A DNA stretch of 64,000 bases from contig NC_079898.1 of the NCBI RefSeq assembly GCF_024868665.1, forward strand, positions 2,013,163 to 2,077,162, given 5' to 3'. The notes beneath the pieces were generated by a model. That model ran no database searches. It was not told the DNA's origin and saw nothing but the letters and a program-made list of their open reading frames with translations. The DNA comes from Triplophysa rosa. Its lineage: Eukaryota > Chordata > Actinopteri > Cypriniformes > Nemacheilidae. How positions within the stretch are numbered: the first letter of the stretch is position 1; every line of letters begins with the position of its first letter. Position numbers and translations under genes: made by a program. Shown in pieces: positions 47,459 through 58,086 of the stretch.

Positions 47459-47815
47459 CATAGCTGCACTCAGTGACCCCGACCAAAAGCCACCAAGCAA
47501 ACGTCCACGAAGAACAGGGAGAGCCCACCAGCCGCGACCCAGGAAGCCCCACCCACCGAAACCGTGCAGGTCCAACCCGGTCCCATTCCGCGATCGACAC
47601 CAGACAACAGAGGAACAACCAGGGAAAAATAGTAATGGCATAATGTAACTTTTTTCCTCTGTTGTCCGACATCGACCACAAAACAAGACCAAACCAGACC
47701 CACACAGCCCCAACAAATGAAACCCCCTAAACCACAACCAACAAGCCTCCCCCCCCTACTCCCCACAAACACCCACCCAGCAACCTCCAATCAAAGTCAC
47801 TGAGTGCAGCTATAA
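47459..47815. repeat. C-rich inverted-repeat block in the L2 3' UTR
   Basis: The ends ATAGCTGCACTCAGTGAC (47,461) and GTCACTGAGTGCAGCTAT (about 47,797) are exact inverted copies. The inside is C/A-rich on the plus strand and includes a second inverted pair around CAGACAACAGAGGAA and TTCCTCTGTTGTCCG. It may be a small insertion or part of this LINE's 3' UTR. Confidence 0.5.
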
Positions 47816-49168
47816 CTTCAAACTGCTGTCATGTGATGTAAGTTTAGCATTAAATACCAAGTATTGTAAATTTAGCATTAATGTGACAAGTAGTCCATCT
47901 TTGCTCTTGGTTGGGGATGAAATTGTCTGAGCTGGGCTGGTCAGATGGTCGCTTTTCTCTTGGGTGGTGATGGAATTGCCTGAGATGGAGCTGGGATGGT
48001 CAGTCAATCCGCAGGAGGATGGCACGGGATTTTCAGATGTAGTTGACGTAATCTCTTGTTGGGGATGGGCATATGCCGTTCATCTGGGCCTGGCGGAATC
48101 TCTCCTTACCTTGGGATGGGCATCCCGAGGCAGGGGCAGAAAGATGAATTATTCCCGAGGCAGGGACAGAATAATTAGCGTAGCTGCTGTTCATTAACTA
48201 TGCATTAACTGAAAGCTTGGATATAAAGATGTGTCTTTAATCTAGATTTAAATTGGGAGAGTGTGTCTGACCCTCAAATAGTATCGGGAAGGCTATTCCA
48301 GAGTTTGGGTGCTACGTATGAGAAAGCTCTACCCCCTTTGGTGGATTTAGTTATTCTAGGTGTTATCAAAAGTCCAGAGTTTTGGTGTGATGGCTTGTAG
48401 TGTCGTAGAAGCTCTGTTATGTAGGTAGGGGCTAAACCATTTAAGGATTTATAAGCAATTAAAAGAACTTTAAAGTCAATACGATACTTGATGGGTAACC
48501 AGTGAAGGGATGATAACATTGGGGTTATGTGATCGTCACAAATGCATGAATAAGATTCTCTGCATCAGCAATACATAGAATATTTAGTAATTTGGCAACA
48601 TTTCTAAGGTGGAAGAAGGCTGTTTTTGTGACATTTGAGATGTGATTTCTAAATGACAGGTTGCTGTCTAATATAACGCCTAGGTCTTTAACTGTATTTG
48701 TTGGAGTAACAGTGCAGCCTTCAATTTGTAGGTTATAATCCGAGATATTCTTCATACGTGTTTTTGCTGCGATAAGTAATATTTCTGTTTTGTTAGAGTT
48801 TAAAAGAAGGAAATTAGTAGTCATCCAATGTTTTATATCTCCGATGCACTCTGCCAATTTGGATAGCTGGAAGGAATCATCTGGTCTTGATGAGATATAT
48901 AGCTGAGTATCATCTGCATAACAGTGGAAGCTAATTCCATGTTTTCTAATAATGTTTCCAAGGGGCAGCATGTATATGGAGAATAGCAAGGGTCCTAAAA
49001 CCGATCCCTGAGGTAATCCATAATTTACTTGCCTTAGATTTGATGATTCCCCATTTAAATAGACAAATTGATGTCTGTCTGATAAGTAAGATCTGAACCA
49101 TTGTAGTGCCTGTCCCTGAATACCGGTATAATTGTGTAAGCGATCTAGAAGTATTTTATGGTCTACAG

Positions 49169-49361
49169 CAGTGGTCACCAACCCTGCTCCTGGAGATCAA
49201 CCGTCCTGAAGATTTCAGCTCTAACCCCAATCAAACACACCTGAACTATCTAATCAAGATGTTCAGGTTTTTTTGATAATTACAGACAGGTGGGCTGAAG
49301 CAGGGTTGGAGCTGCAGTCTGCAGGACGGTCGATCTCCAGGAACAGGGTTGGTGACCACTG
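49169..49361. mobile_element. hAT-type MITE, 193 bp, 8-bp duplication GTCTACAG, inserted in the L2 reverse transcriptase
   Basis: Begins CAGTGGTCACCAACCCTG and ends CAGGGTTGGTGACCACTG, exact inverted copies. GTCTACAG flanks it at 49,161-49,168 and 49,362-49,369 and is L2 coding sequence (AFDTVDHKILL) duplicated by the insertion. Same family as 28,998-29,187 by layout. Confidence 0.93.
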
Positions 49362-50244
49362 GTCTACAGTATCGAACGCAGCACTAAGGTCAAACAGGAC
49401 TAGGAGTGAGATGTTACCTTTATCTGATGCTATAAGCAGGTCGTTTGTAATTTTAACGAGCGCAGTTTCAGTACTATCATGCGGTCTAAAGCCTGACTCA
49501 AATTTTTCGTGTATGTCATTATTTTGTAAGAAAGAGCACAACTGAGTGGACACTACTTTTTCTAGTATTTTAGACAGGTAAGGGAGATTTGAAATCGGTC
49601 TATAGTTTCCTAGTTCATTGGGGTCTAAATTTGGTTTCTTGATAAGAGGCTTAATGACGGCCATCTTAAAGGGTCCTGGGACATGGCCTAGATTAATTGA
49701 CGAGTTGATAATGTTATAAATGGGCTCAATTGCAACGGGTAATAACTCTTTTAATAATTTAGTTGGTATAGGGTCTAATAAGCAAGTTGTAGGTTTAGAT
49801 GTTGCAATAAGTTTAATTAAATCTTCCTGTTTTATAGGTGAAAAACACTGTAGCCTTTCTTTTGGGGCGATGGTTGGTACTAATTTATAGGACAGACTTG
49901 GAGGTTGAGTTTTTACTATTTTGACTCGTATGTTTTCGATTTTCTCTGTAAAAAAATTCATGAAATCATTGCTACCAAGGTGCGGCGGAATAACCAGGTC
50001 AGGTGAAGTCTGTTTATTTGTTAATTTAGCACCTGTACTAAATAAAAACCTTGGATTGTTTTTGTTAGTTTCTATGAGGTTACGGATACGGTGCTCAGCC
50101 TTTGCTGCTTTTAGTGCCTTTTTATAACAGTTTGCACTCTCTTTCCACGCAATTTTAAAGACCTCTAATTGGGTTTGTTTCCATTTGTGCTCCAGTTTAC
50201 GTGTTTCTCTTTTAAGGGTGCGAGTGGTGCTATTGTACCATGGA

Positions 50245-50749
50245 TGCAATAGCAGCAAATACTGTAGTCTCTTAGGAACACACGCCAAACAAGTGTCCTC
50301 CTCCAACAGATGTCCTCATCACACAGATGTCCTCACCAATCGAAAGGATGCAGGCTGATTATATCCAGAGTTGCACATGCCAAATTAATTCCTCAAAGGC
50401 ACGCACTCGCTTGAGACTGCTCATGTAGTACAAGATTGTCTGCCTTACATGGCAAAATCAGGAGTTCTCCTAGGCGACAGCACGCCCTACTACATAAAAC
50501 ATATACCCCCCACTATCTGACTGTCTTCACTGCCGGAGACACGAATTGTCCCTAGCGGCCGTTTAGCGTCTCCCCCAAATCAGAGCTCCCGACAAAAACA
50601 GTTCCTGCGACTTCTGAAGCAGCCTTTTAGTAGCCTGCTAGATTTAACCCGCATCACCTGTATACTTCAATTAGGACACACACACACCCTCACATTACCC
50701 CTATGACACATACGTCAACTACCACACTTTCACACCACACTTTATCACA
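50245..50749 (-). mobile_element. Gypsy-type 3' LTR, about 505 bp
   Basis: On the minus strand it begins TGTGATAAAGTGTGG directly after a polypurine tract (AGGAGGGAGGG, 50,753-50,763) that follows the integrase frame, as expected for a 3' LTR. It ends ...GCTGCTATTGCA at 50,245, next to L2 coding sequence. The left border was set from the CA end and the start of L2 similarity. Confidence 0.65.
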
Positions 50750-52448
50750 CTACCCTCCCTCCTACCGAAGAGAGACTCGTCCTTGAGTCACAGGGATAAC
50801 TCATAGTCCAACAACCGGGCCGGTAACTTCCTGGCCCGGGACATCCGTTCCCCAACAAATCCATTAGGTGTCCTAGGTCGATCACCCATAATGATGCAGC
50901 CCGATTTAGGGGCTGAGTAGATGCGCAGGGTAAAGCAGCACCCAATCCACAGCCAGAATGCACCGCAACATCCCCAACAGAACCCGAAGGCAGCGCAGGG
51001 TCAGAGGGCAGGTCAGAATCATAGGGCAGCGCAGAATCTAACACGGGATCAACGGGCAGCACAGCCTCAGGAGACATCGCCAGGTCAGGCCAAGACGCAG
51101 GTTTGAGGGGAAGCGCAGAATCCAACACAGAATCAGCAAGCAGCAAAGGATCAGAAGACACCACAGAGTCAGATGAAAGCGCCGGATCAGGAGGGAACGC
51201 AGGGTCAGAAGATACCAACAGGTCAGAGGAAAGCACTCGATCAAGAGGCGATACACTTCTCTCCTCATCCTCAACAACCCTCCGATCTCCTCTTCCACTC
51301 TGCAAATCCAGCCATCCTGCAACCGAATTAGAAACATATGGCTTAAGACGATTAAAATGTACAACTCGCTGAGGCCCTTTTTCTTGAGAGGTTATTCGAT
51401 ACAAAACATCCGTAACTCGCTCAAGAACAATAAACGGCCCCACAAAACGTCTTTGTAATTTCAGGCACACCCCCCGTTTACGTGCTACATTTTTCAGCCA
51501 TACCAATTCTCCCTCCGTATAAAACTGGTGGGAGACCTTTAAATCAAACCCTAGTTTTTGTCGTCCTGATGCCTTCATCTGGTGAACTTTCACAGCCTCT
51601 GCTACAGTAGACAAACTCTCCGCTACTTTCGCTACATATTCATTCACGGAGTCAAAACGTTCCATCTCCCCCACTCCCAATACAACATCAACCGGTAAAA
51701 CAATTTCTCGACCGAACAGAACTTTATGTGGCGAAAACCCTGTCGAAGCATGTGCACAGCTCCTATAAGCCATCATAACATACGGCAAAAGCGCATCCCA
51801 ATTCTGTTGATTATTGTCTACAAACAAAGACATCATAGAAAGCAACGTCCTGTTAAAACGCTCGATCATCTCGTTCGATTGTGGATGGTAGGGTGTTGTT
51901 CGTGTTTTATGCATCTGTAACAAACGGCACAGCTCCATAAATAATATTGATTCAAAGCTCCGCCCTTGATCGGAATGGATACTGCGTGGGGCCCCGAATC
52001 TACACACCCACTCCAGTACAATTACCTTAGCTATAGATGCTGCTTCTTGGTTCGGAATCGCAAATGCTTCCGTCCACTTCGAGAAATAATCCCCAATCAC
52101 CAGAATATACTTAGTCTTCTCCCCAGTTAAAGGTAAAGGACCCAGAATGTCTACAGCCACACGTTCAAAGGGGCGAGAAACAACAGTAGATTGTAACGGG
52201 GTACGAGGGTTCGACCCAGCCGATTTGCGAGATGCACATTCTGTACACTCTCTACACCACTTCTTTACATCTTCAAACCACCCAGGCCAATAAAACCGAT
52301 CTTTCACTTTTGCCTGCAATTTTTGCACTCCTAAATGGCCACCAGTTGTAGAACTGTGTAACATTTTTAACACATCTGGTACCATAATTTTCGTAAGGAC
52401 CACCTGAATCTTTAATGCAGCGTCCGTATTACAAGGCGGCTTACGCAC
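50745..52448 (-). pseudogene. Gypsy integrase
   Basis: Residues 28-80 hold an H2C2 zinc motif (HSSTTGGHLG... CRECTEC). The catalytic core shows VDILGPLP, IHSDQGRSFE and HPQSNEMIERFNRTL (D, D, E). A GPF/Y-like module (RRFVGPFIVLERV, VVHFNRLKPYV) follows, and the last 180 residues are a low-complexity tail with repeats of SSDPALPSD type. The frame of 567 codons is uninterrupted, but no ATG of its own is expected: it is the end of a pol polyprotein. Confidence 0.88.
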
Positions 52449-52457
52449 AATGCGACC

Positions 52458-52922
52458 TTATTCCATACTCAGTTGGTCCCACACCGGTAAAAACTGTCTC
52501 ACGTCCGCTCTTAACTGTGCTTCCGCGCGTCCCTCCTCCCCCCGCAACCGTAGTTGCCCAACTTCCTGCAAGACCGCATCCATCTTCTGCCCTCTAACCA
52601 ACTCATCATCAACCTCCCTCTCTTCAAGAGGACACGCTGCCCGCACAGCACAAACAGGGGCACTAACAGAACATAAATCTTGAGCGTGTTCCCGTTTGGC
52701 ACCAAATGATGGCAATCGTGAAAGCGCATTCGCATTAACATATTTTTGGCCCGGACGATGCACAATTTTATATTGAAAACTAGCCAGCTGTTCAACCAAT
52801 CTAGCCAACTGCCTTTCCAGGCCCTGAAAATTATGAAGCCACCTCAACGAACTATGATCCGTCCGCAATATAAATTCTTTCCCAAGCAGGTAATGTTTAA
52901 AATATTTAGTAAACACCACCAA
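52458..52922 (-). pseudogene. Gypsy RNase H C-terminus and linker
   Basis: Encodes YLLGKEFILRTDHSSLRWL, RLARLVEQLASFQYKIVHRP and NALSRLPS, the end of RNase H and the connection to integrase. Ends at an in-frame TAA; the integrase continues in the same frame after it. Confidence 0.85.
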
Positions 52923-53659
52923 ACTAAGTAGCTCTTTTTTTGTGGTGGCATACTTGCGCTCCTGTTCGTTAATGCCCGACTTGCATACGCCACAACCCGC
53001 TCCAACCCATCTGCTTCCTGAGACAAAACGGCACCAATGCCAGCATCACTGGCATCAGTGTCTAAAAGGAATGGCTTATGCGGGTCGGGGTATGCAAGAA
53101 CCGGAGTTGTAACAAGGGCTTCTTTGAGCTCACAAAACGCTTGCTGACATACATCGTCCCACTTAAATTTTTGCCCCTTTTCAGTAAGACAGTGTAATGG
53201 TCGTGCAATTTCAGCAAAACCTTTAATAAAGCGCCGGTAATACGACGCCAAACCCACAAAGCTTCGAACCTCAGATTGGTTTCTCGGTAGAGGCCATTGC
53301 TTCACCGCATCTATTTTTGCGGGATCCGTTAGTACACCATCAGCAGATATAACATGCCCCAAGTAACTAACCTGGGTAGTAAACAGCGCACATTTAGATG
53401 GTTTTACCTTTAGATTTAGATTAACGTGGCGTAATTTACTCAGAACCTCATCAAGCCGTTGTAGATGTTCCCCAAACGTCCTCCCAAAGACAATAATATC
53501 GTCTAAACATACGAGGCAAGTGGTCCACTGCAAATCCGCCAACACCAAATCCATAAGGCGCTGAAATGTACTCGATGCGTTGCACAGTCCTAAACTTAAA
53601 ACATTAAATTCAAAAAGCCCCTGTCCTTCTTTCGTACGGGGACCACAGGAGCTCCCCAC
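52844..53659 (-). pseudogene. Gypsy reverse transcriptase and RNase H start
   Basis: Encodes EGQGLFEFNVLSLGLCNASS, CLDDIIVFGRTFGEHLQRL (catalytic DD), KPSKCALFTTQVSYLGHVIS, ASYYRRFIKGFAEIARPLH and LLDTDASDAGIGAVLSQ (RNase H). Compared with intact Gypsy, the block from the VDYRxLN region to motif A is deleted just before TKEGQGLFEF. It leaves frame near the ALTNRSASMPPQKKS region. Confidence 0.85.
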
Positions 53660-53835
53660 GGACTACACGATGGCTGTATGATACCATTTACCTGCATATC
53701 CTTAATATGCTCCGCCACTTCAGATTGTAAATGAAGGGGGACCCGAACCCCCTTTCACGTAAGCTTAACCAATCTACAAGCGTATCAACAGGAAGCCTAG
53801 AATTCAAGGCGCCCCCATCCCCTCCCTCCACCACC

Positions 53836-54353
53836 TCGCGAAATCAGAATCAGAATCAGAAGAGCTTTATTGCCAAGTGTGCTTGCACACACAAGGAATT
53901 TTCTTTGGTGTTGGAAGCTTCTAGTACAGACATTGAACACAATGACAATACAATATAATACGATTTACAGTCTAAAAGATTCTAAATTGTGCATATATAA
54001 AATAAAGACTATTTTACAGAAAATGGGGGATAATAACATATAAGAGACATTGTACAGGGTAGTATATAGTAGAATAAACATATTAACAGATTGTATGTAC
54101 ACTTGTGCAAATGGATAATTTAGTAAGTAGAGGTAGTGTTATATACATGTATACATAAGATGTAGATATAATAAGGCACTATAGTGCACACTATAGGAGT
54201 AGTGGAAGTGGAATATTGCTCTTAAGGAGCAGTTATCTGTTTAGGAGGGAGATTGCCTGGGGGAAGAAGCTGCTTCTGTGTCTGGAAGTCCTGGTGTTTG
54301 GTGCTCTAAAGCGCCGGCCAGAGGGCAGCAGATCAAAGAGTTTGTGTGCTGGG
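53836..54353 (-). mobile_element. LINE 3' end, copy A
   Basis: The plus strand starts with AATCAGAATCAGAATCAGAA, the usual 3' tail of a fish LINE on the minus strand, then GAGCTTTATTGCCAAGTGTG. The last 189 bases (54,165-54,353) are identical to 61,083-61,271. It stops at a single N (54,354). Confidence 0.7.
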
Positions 54354-54354
54354 N
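54354..54354. other. Single ambiguous base (N), possible assembly join
   Basis: Lies exactly where the exact 189-bp match to 61,083-61,271 ends. The LINE sequence that should follow is found instead after 61,271. Confidence 0.6.
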
Positions 54355-54358
54355 ATAC

Positions 54359-54597
54359 GAAGAGTTCAGATGCAAAAAGTGCCGACTGACATTTTTCTTC
54401 TAAAACGATTATTTTTATCAGTCGCCGATGTTTATATTAAAGGTTATTTTACTTTAATGGTAAAGAGAACATATTCATTGCCATTAAAGTGAAATCACTG
54501 AACCCAAACAGAGGAGCCTGATAAAAAACGCACATTTTAGAAGAAAATTTCAAATGGCACTTAGTGGCTTTTGCATCTGAACTCTTCACATCCATCA
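54359..54597. repeat. Foldback MITE (GAAGAGTTCAGATGCAAAA)
   Basis: GAAGAGTTCAGATGCAAAA at 54,359 is mirrored by TTTTGCATCTGAACTCTTC ending near 54,587. TTTTTCTTCTAAAA and TTTTAGAAGAAAAT pair further in, as do TTTAATGG and CCATTAAA. It lies just beyond the polyadenylation signal of the transposase-like gene. Confidence 0.7.
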
Positions 54598-54632
54598 TTG
54601 CGCCATTGCGATAATAAATAGTTTTTAAAGAA

Positions 54633-54638
54633 TTTATT
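54633..54638 (-). terminator. Polyadenylation signal AATAAA
   Basis: AATAAA on the minus strand, about 59 bases after the second stop codon of the transposase-like gene, a plausible processing site. Confidence 0.45.
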
Positions 54639-54696
54639 AATGTTATAGTACTCACTTTTTCTTTAGGAAGAAAGCACTACTTCTGGGTATGGAAGT

Positions 54697-57426
54697 TTAG
54701 TTTTTTTCCTGCCTTTCTGTCACACACGCTTTTTGGACCATTTTTTCTTCAAAGTCCTCCAAACTGCTTTGATTTGTTTTTGCAAGCAATTGTAAACATT
54801 TTGTCCGGAAGGTCATGTTGCAATGATATGTCCTCTGTATCTCTATCTCTGTCCTTCTGTAAGGATGCATCATTTTTTGTATAAATGTTGCTGGCCGATG
54901 GTACAGTTTTTTCTGTAGGATTTTGTCTTTGACAATACAAAACCAGTTTTCAGCATGACAATTTGTGTCATGTGTGTTTTGTAGGTCATTGTCATCTCTG
55001 ATAGACTCAGTGTATCTTTTCAGATCTCCAAGCATTATTCCTGATCAGAGTGGGAAAATCGGCATGTACTCTTTCATTAGCATTTCCAGTATCCCTGGAC
55101 ATTGATATTTGTTATTGTCCATTTCAGTTTCCTTCTCCGGATCTTTAATAGACATGACAGCCTCAAGTACACTAGCAAAGTCTTTTGTGAATGGTGACCT
55201 TGCCAATATTGTGTTGGCTTCTGGAGGGATGTAGTCGTCCACTCCCTGCTTCTCATCCAGTGTGTTTTCTGGAATTTTTATTCCACGAATTTGGTCATGA
55301 AGTTTTTGAAGACACAGCTTTACACATTGTGTATTTGTTTTGGTATAGAACACATGGCACATGCACTTGAAAATGTCTAATGCCCTCTTCAGACTTGTGG
55401 TGTTTATCATTTGTGCCACACAGTGAGTGGCAAACTCTTTTAATCCCTTGTCTGTTGTTCTTCTGCCAATAGCTCCTTGGATTGCCTTAATTATATGGGC
55501 AGAACATAGGTGAAGAACAGTCAGTCTCCTGAAGTCTGTGATTGTGTTGTTTCCTTTCACTAAATTGTAGCTTTCCATCAGGTAAACATGTATGTCTTGT
55601 TTATTGAATGACAACAGGACACTCTGGATGAGTGCCCAACTGAAGTCGGTTTCAACCTGGTGTATGTGGTAGACAGTGAGTTTTCGTATTTTTGTTACAG
55701 TCTGATGTAACCAGAAAGAAACATTTGGGATTGTGTGGTCATTTGTTATCATTTCAGACACAGGAAGAGGAGGCTTTTTTTTTCCCTGTCCTGGTAGATT
55801 GATGCTGTAGTACAAAACTCTTTTTGTCTGGCTTGGAATTCGGCTCACAACCCCTCCAGTAGCATCCAAATGCAGTGTAACAGGATGTCCTTTTCTGAGA
55901 TGTTGTACAAGAATGACCAGTCCTGTCTCTGTGTATAGATGGACTCCAAATGGGTCCACCTGAAGATGTTGGACATATCCTGGCCAAAATCTGTATGACA
56001 GATCTGTGTCTTTCATGATTTTCTGAGTCAACATCAGCTCCAGGATCACATCATCATGTAGTCTGCAGCTTTTATGAATTTCACTAGAAATTACTTTGAG
56101 TACATTTTTATTTAAACTTCTAGTTATGTTTCCTGCCATCAACTCCGGAACTGGTGTTTTCCTGAGATTTTTGTAGTACACATTGCTTACTCCTTGAACC
56201 ACTTCTTTGGCAATCTTGCCTCTCTTCTGGTAACTTGCTGGGCGGGATTTTACTTCCCCTTTCAATTGGGTTATTTTACCAATTCTTGTCACCTGAATTG
56301 GAATTTGTTTGTCACTGCTCAATGGTTTGTGTCTAATCCGGAAAATGTACTGTGCATTGCACGTTTTGAAGGAACATGATGCCTTAATTGTTATGTATGG
56401 ACACTGATACTTTCTACTGCGAGTGACTCTTAAATGCTGGTATTTAAAAACCAGTGTGCAGCAAGGATTTTGTTTCAGGAATTTTTCATAAAGGACATGT
56501 GTCCATGACTTCTGCAATTTTCTGCTACCCGGCAAAGGCCTTATCTTTTTCCATTTACGTGTGGATATATAGATTTTAAAAGACTTGGGTCCTGGCTTTC
56601 TGCTTCTGTATGGCTTCTTTTGATGTTGCTTTTGGTTCACAGACTTTGGTGCCACGTCGCGCTCTCCATCGCTATCGGTCAGTGCCAGAGGTGAGAGATG
56701 GTGCCCAGATAAGAGATGGTCCGCAGACTTTGGTGCCACGTCGCGCTCTCCATCGCTATCGGTCAGTGCCACAGGTGAGAGATGGTGTCCAGATAAGAGA
56801 TGGTCCGCAGACTTTGGTGCCACGTCGCGCTCTCCATCGCTATCGGTCAGTGCCACAGGTAGGAGATGGTGTCCAGATAAGAGATGGTCCGCAGACTTTG
56901 GTGCCACGTCGCGCTCTCCATCGCTATCGGTCAGTGCCACAGGTAGGAGATGATGTCCAGATAAGAGATGGTCTGCAGACTTTGGTGCTACGTCGCACTC
57001 TCCATCGCTATCGGTCAGTGCCACAGGTAGGAGATGGTGTCCAGATAAGAGATGGTCCGCAGACTTTGGTGCCACGTTGCGCTCTCCATCGCTGTCTGTA
57101 AGCTCCCCAGGTGAGACATGGTCTGCAGACTTTTCATCACTGTGTTTATCATCAAAGCTTTTTGGTTTTATGACATTTGTTCTGAGTCCTCTTCTATTTT
57201 CATTCCACACAACATAAAGCCATTTACGGTATTGTGAAGTATTAGCTCCAAACACAGCTGTAGACAATTCAGACCATACCTCTGAACTCCAATGAGTTTT
57301 CTTTTTTGTTATATTGACACCATGAAACTTGTTTAACAGTTGGTCAAGTCCTCCACATTTACTCCATAAATCATTTTTTCCAATTTTTTTACCTTTCTTC
57401 ACTCTACCCATGTCAACATGAAACAC
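54697..57426 (-). CDS. MULE/NOF-like transposase gene, intronless, one in-frame TGA
   Basis: One long frame of 793 codons (57,426-55,045) followed, after a TGA and without frame change, by 117 more codons to 54,697. Residues 1-90 carry a basic start and a Trp-rich module (WSSEVWSELS, RKWLYVVWNENRRG), probably DNA-binding. Residues 108-250 are 28-residue repeats. From 270 there are cysteine-containing segments, then HLDATGGVV (about 518), TDFSWALIQSVLL (about 594) and LCSAHIIKAI (about 641), the D...D...C-x2-H layout of MULE-type transposases. After the TGA comes NCHAENWFCIVK, similar to the C-terminal NxxENW block of FB-NOF-like proteins. I cannot name the family with certainty. No clear terminal repeats flank it, so a domesticated gene is also possible. 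Confidence 0.65.
56636..57105 (-). repeat. 84-bp minisatellite inside the transposase-like gene
   Basis: About 5.5 tandem copies of an 84-bp unit, each encoding 28 residues in frame (ALTDSDGERDVAPKSADHLL plus SGHHLLPV). Copies differ at a few positions only. The length is a multiple of three, so copy-number change keeps the frame. The plus strand is also open across it, by chance of the repeat. Confidence 0.95.
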
Positions 57427-57429
57427 TTT

Positions 57430-58081
57430 CTAAAGCAATACCATGGTAATACATTTGCAAAAACCTACTGTGCACGAAAATCTGAATCGAAGCTTAAATG
57501 ACAGCAGGATATTTTCCAAATGGCACGTTCAGGCTGTGTCCTGTAATGATGTAACGTAAGGTTTTACGACCGAGCGGAAGTCAATTATTTATTATAAATG
57601 TATGTTTTTTTATATTATTTTAATTATTTTTAATGTTAACTTTATTTGTTAATGTGTACATAACTGTATATTGAGCGTTTTTATTTCAATAAATATATAC
57701 ATAAAAAACCTGTTAAATTAAGTTGTGGAGCTATTCCAAATGAGGCCAGTTGGTGTCACCAAGTCATTTATCAACGCTTTTTTATTCTCGACACAAACAT
57801 ATAGGCCAATAATACAAATATATTTTGCCGTATAATTAGTTTTAATAGAAACCAAAAAATCATGTTTACGATTATATGTTTAAATTCCAATTACATTTTT
57901 TAAGATTGACATACGATTTCATTGTAAAATTATATTTGTTGAAATGGGAGGTGTGAGCACACTGCCCACTAGTAGGCATAGGTTGATATATTCCACTTAT
58001 AATGAGAAGTTAGAATTTTTCAAATCTTATGTACCTCATAATAATTATTAAACAAACGGAGTGTCTATTAACACTGAATAC
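57430..58081. other. 5' flank of the transposase-like gene
   Basis: AT-rich non-coding sequence. No inverted partner for the 54,359-54,597 repeat was found. A possible promoter cannot be separated from background. Confidence 0.4.
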
Positions 58082-58086
58082 AAATA

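Larger units (their letters stand above)
47175..50244 (-). mobile_element. L2-type LINE, 3' portion: reverse transcriptase, C-terminus and 3' UTR
   Basis: The minus strand encodes, from about 50,240 downward, [67 protein letters not shown] and, after a MITE, HKILLDRLHNYTG, YGLPQGSVLGPLLF and CYADDTQLYISS (about 48,915). Around 48,535 roughly 40 codons are missing, and the frame ends in broken form near 48,250. The tail (47,175-47,205) is a run of AATTC-type repeats. The endonuclease half is absent here but a matching minus-strand half lies at 62,230-63,205. Confidence 0.85.
50745..53835 (-). mobile_element. Gypsy-type LTR retrotransposon, pol only, degraded
   Basis: Read on the minus strand: a short reverse transcriptase start (about 53,640-53,750, SPWGAPVV-like), most of the fingers and motif A missing, then reverse transcriptase, RNase H and integrase. 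Gag, protease and the 5' LTR are not present in order; at 53,836 an unrelated LINE tail begins. A TAA stop at 52,458-52,460 and a frameshift near 52,930-52,990 also break it. Confidence 0.8.

Noticed and set aside
56610..57101. 163-codon plus-strand frame with repeated RALHRYRSVP
   Set aside because: Antisense by-product of the in-frame minisatellite in the minus-strand gene.
56636..57105. Regular repeats considered as a CRISPR array
   Set aside because: Units are contiguous tandem copies without unique spacers, in a vertebrate genome.
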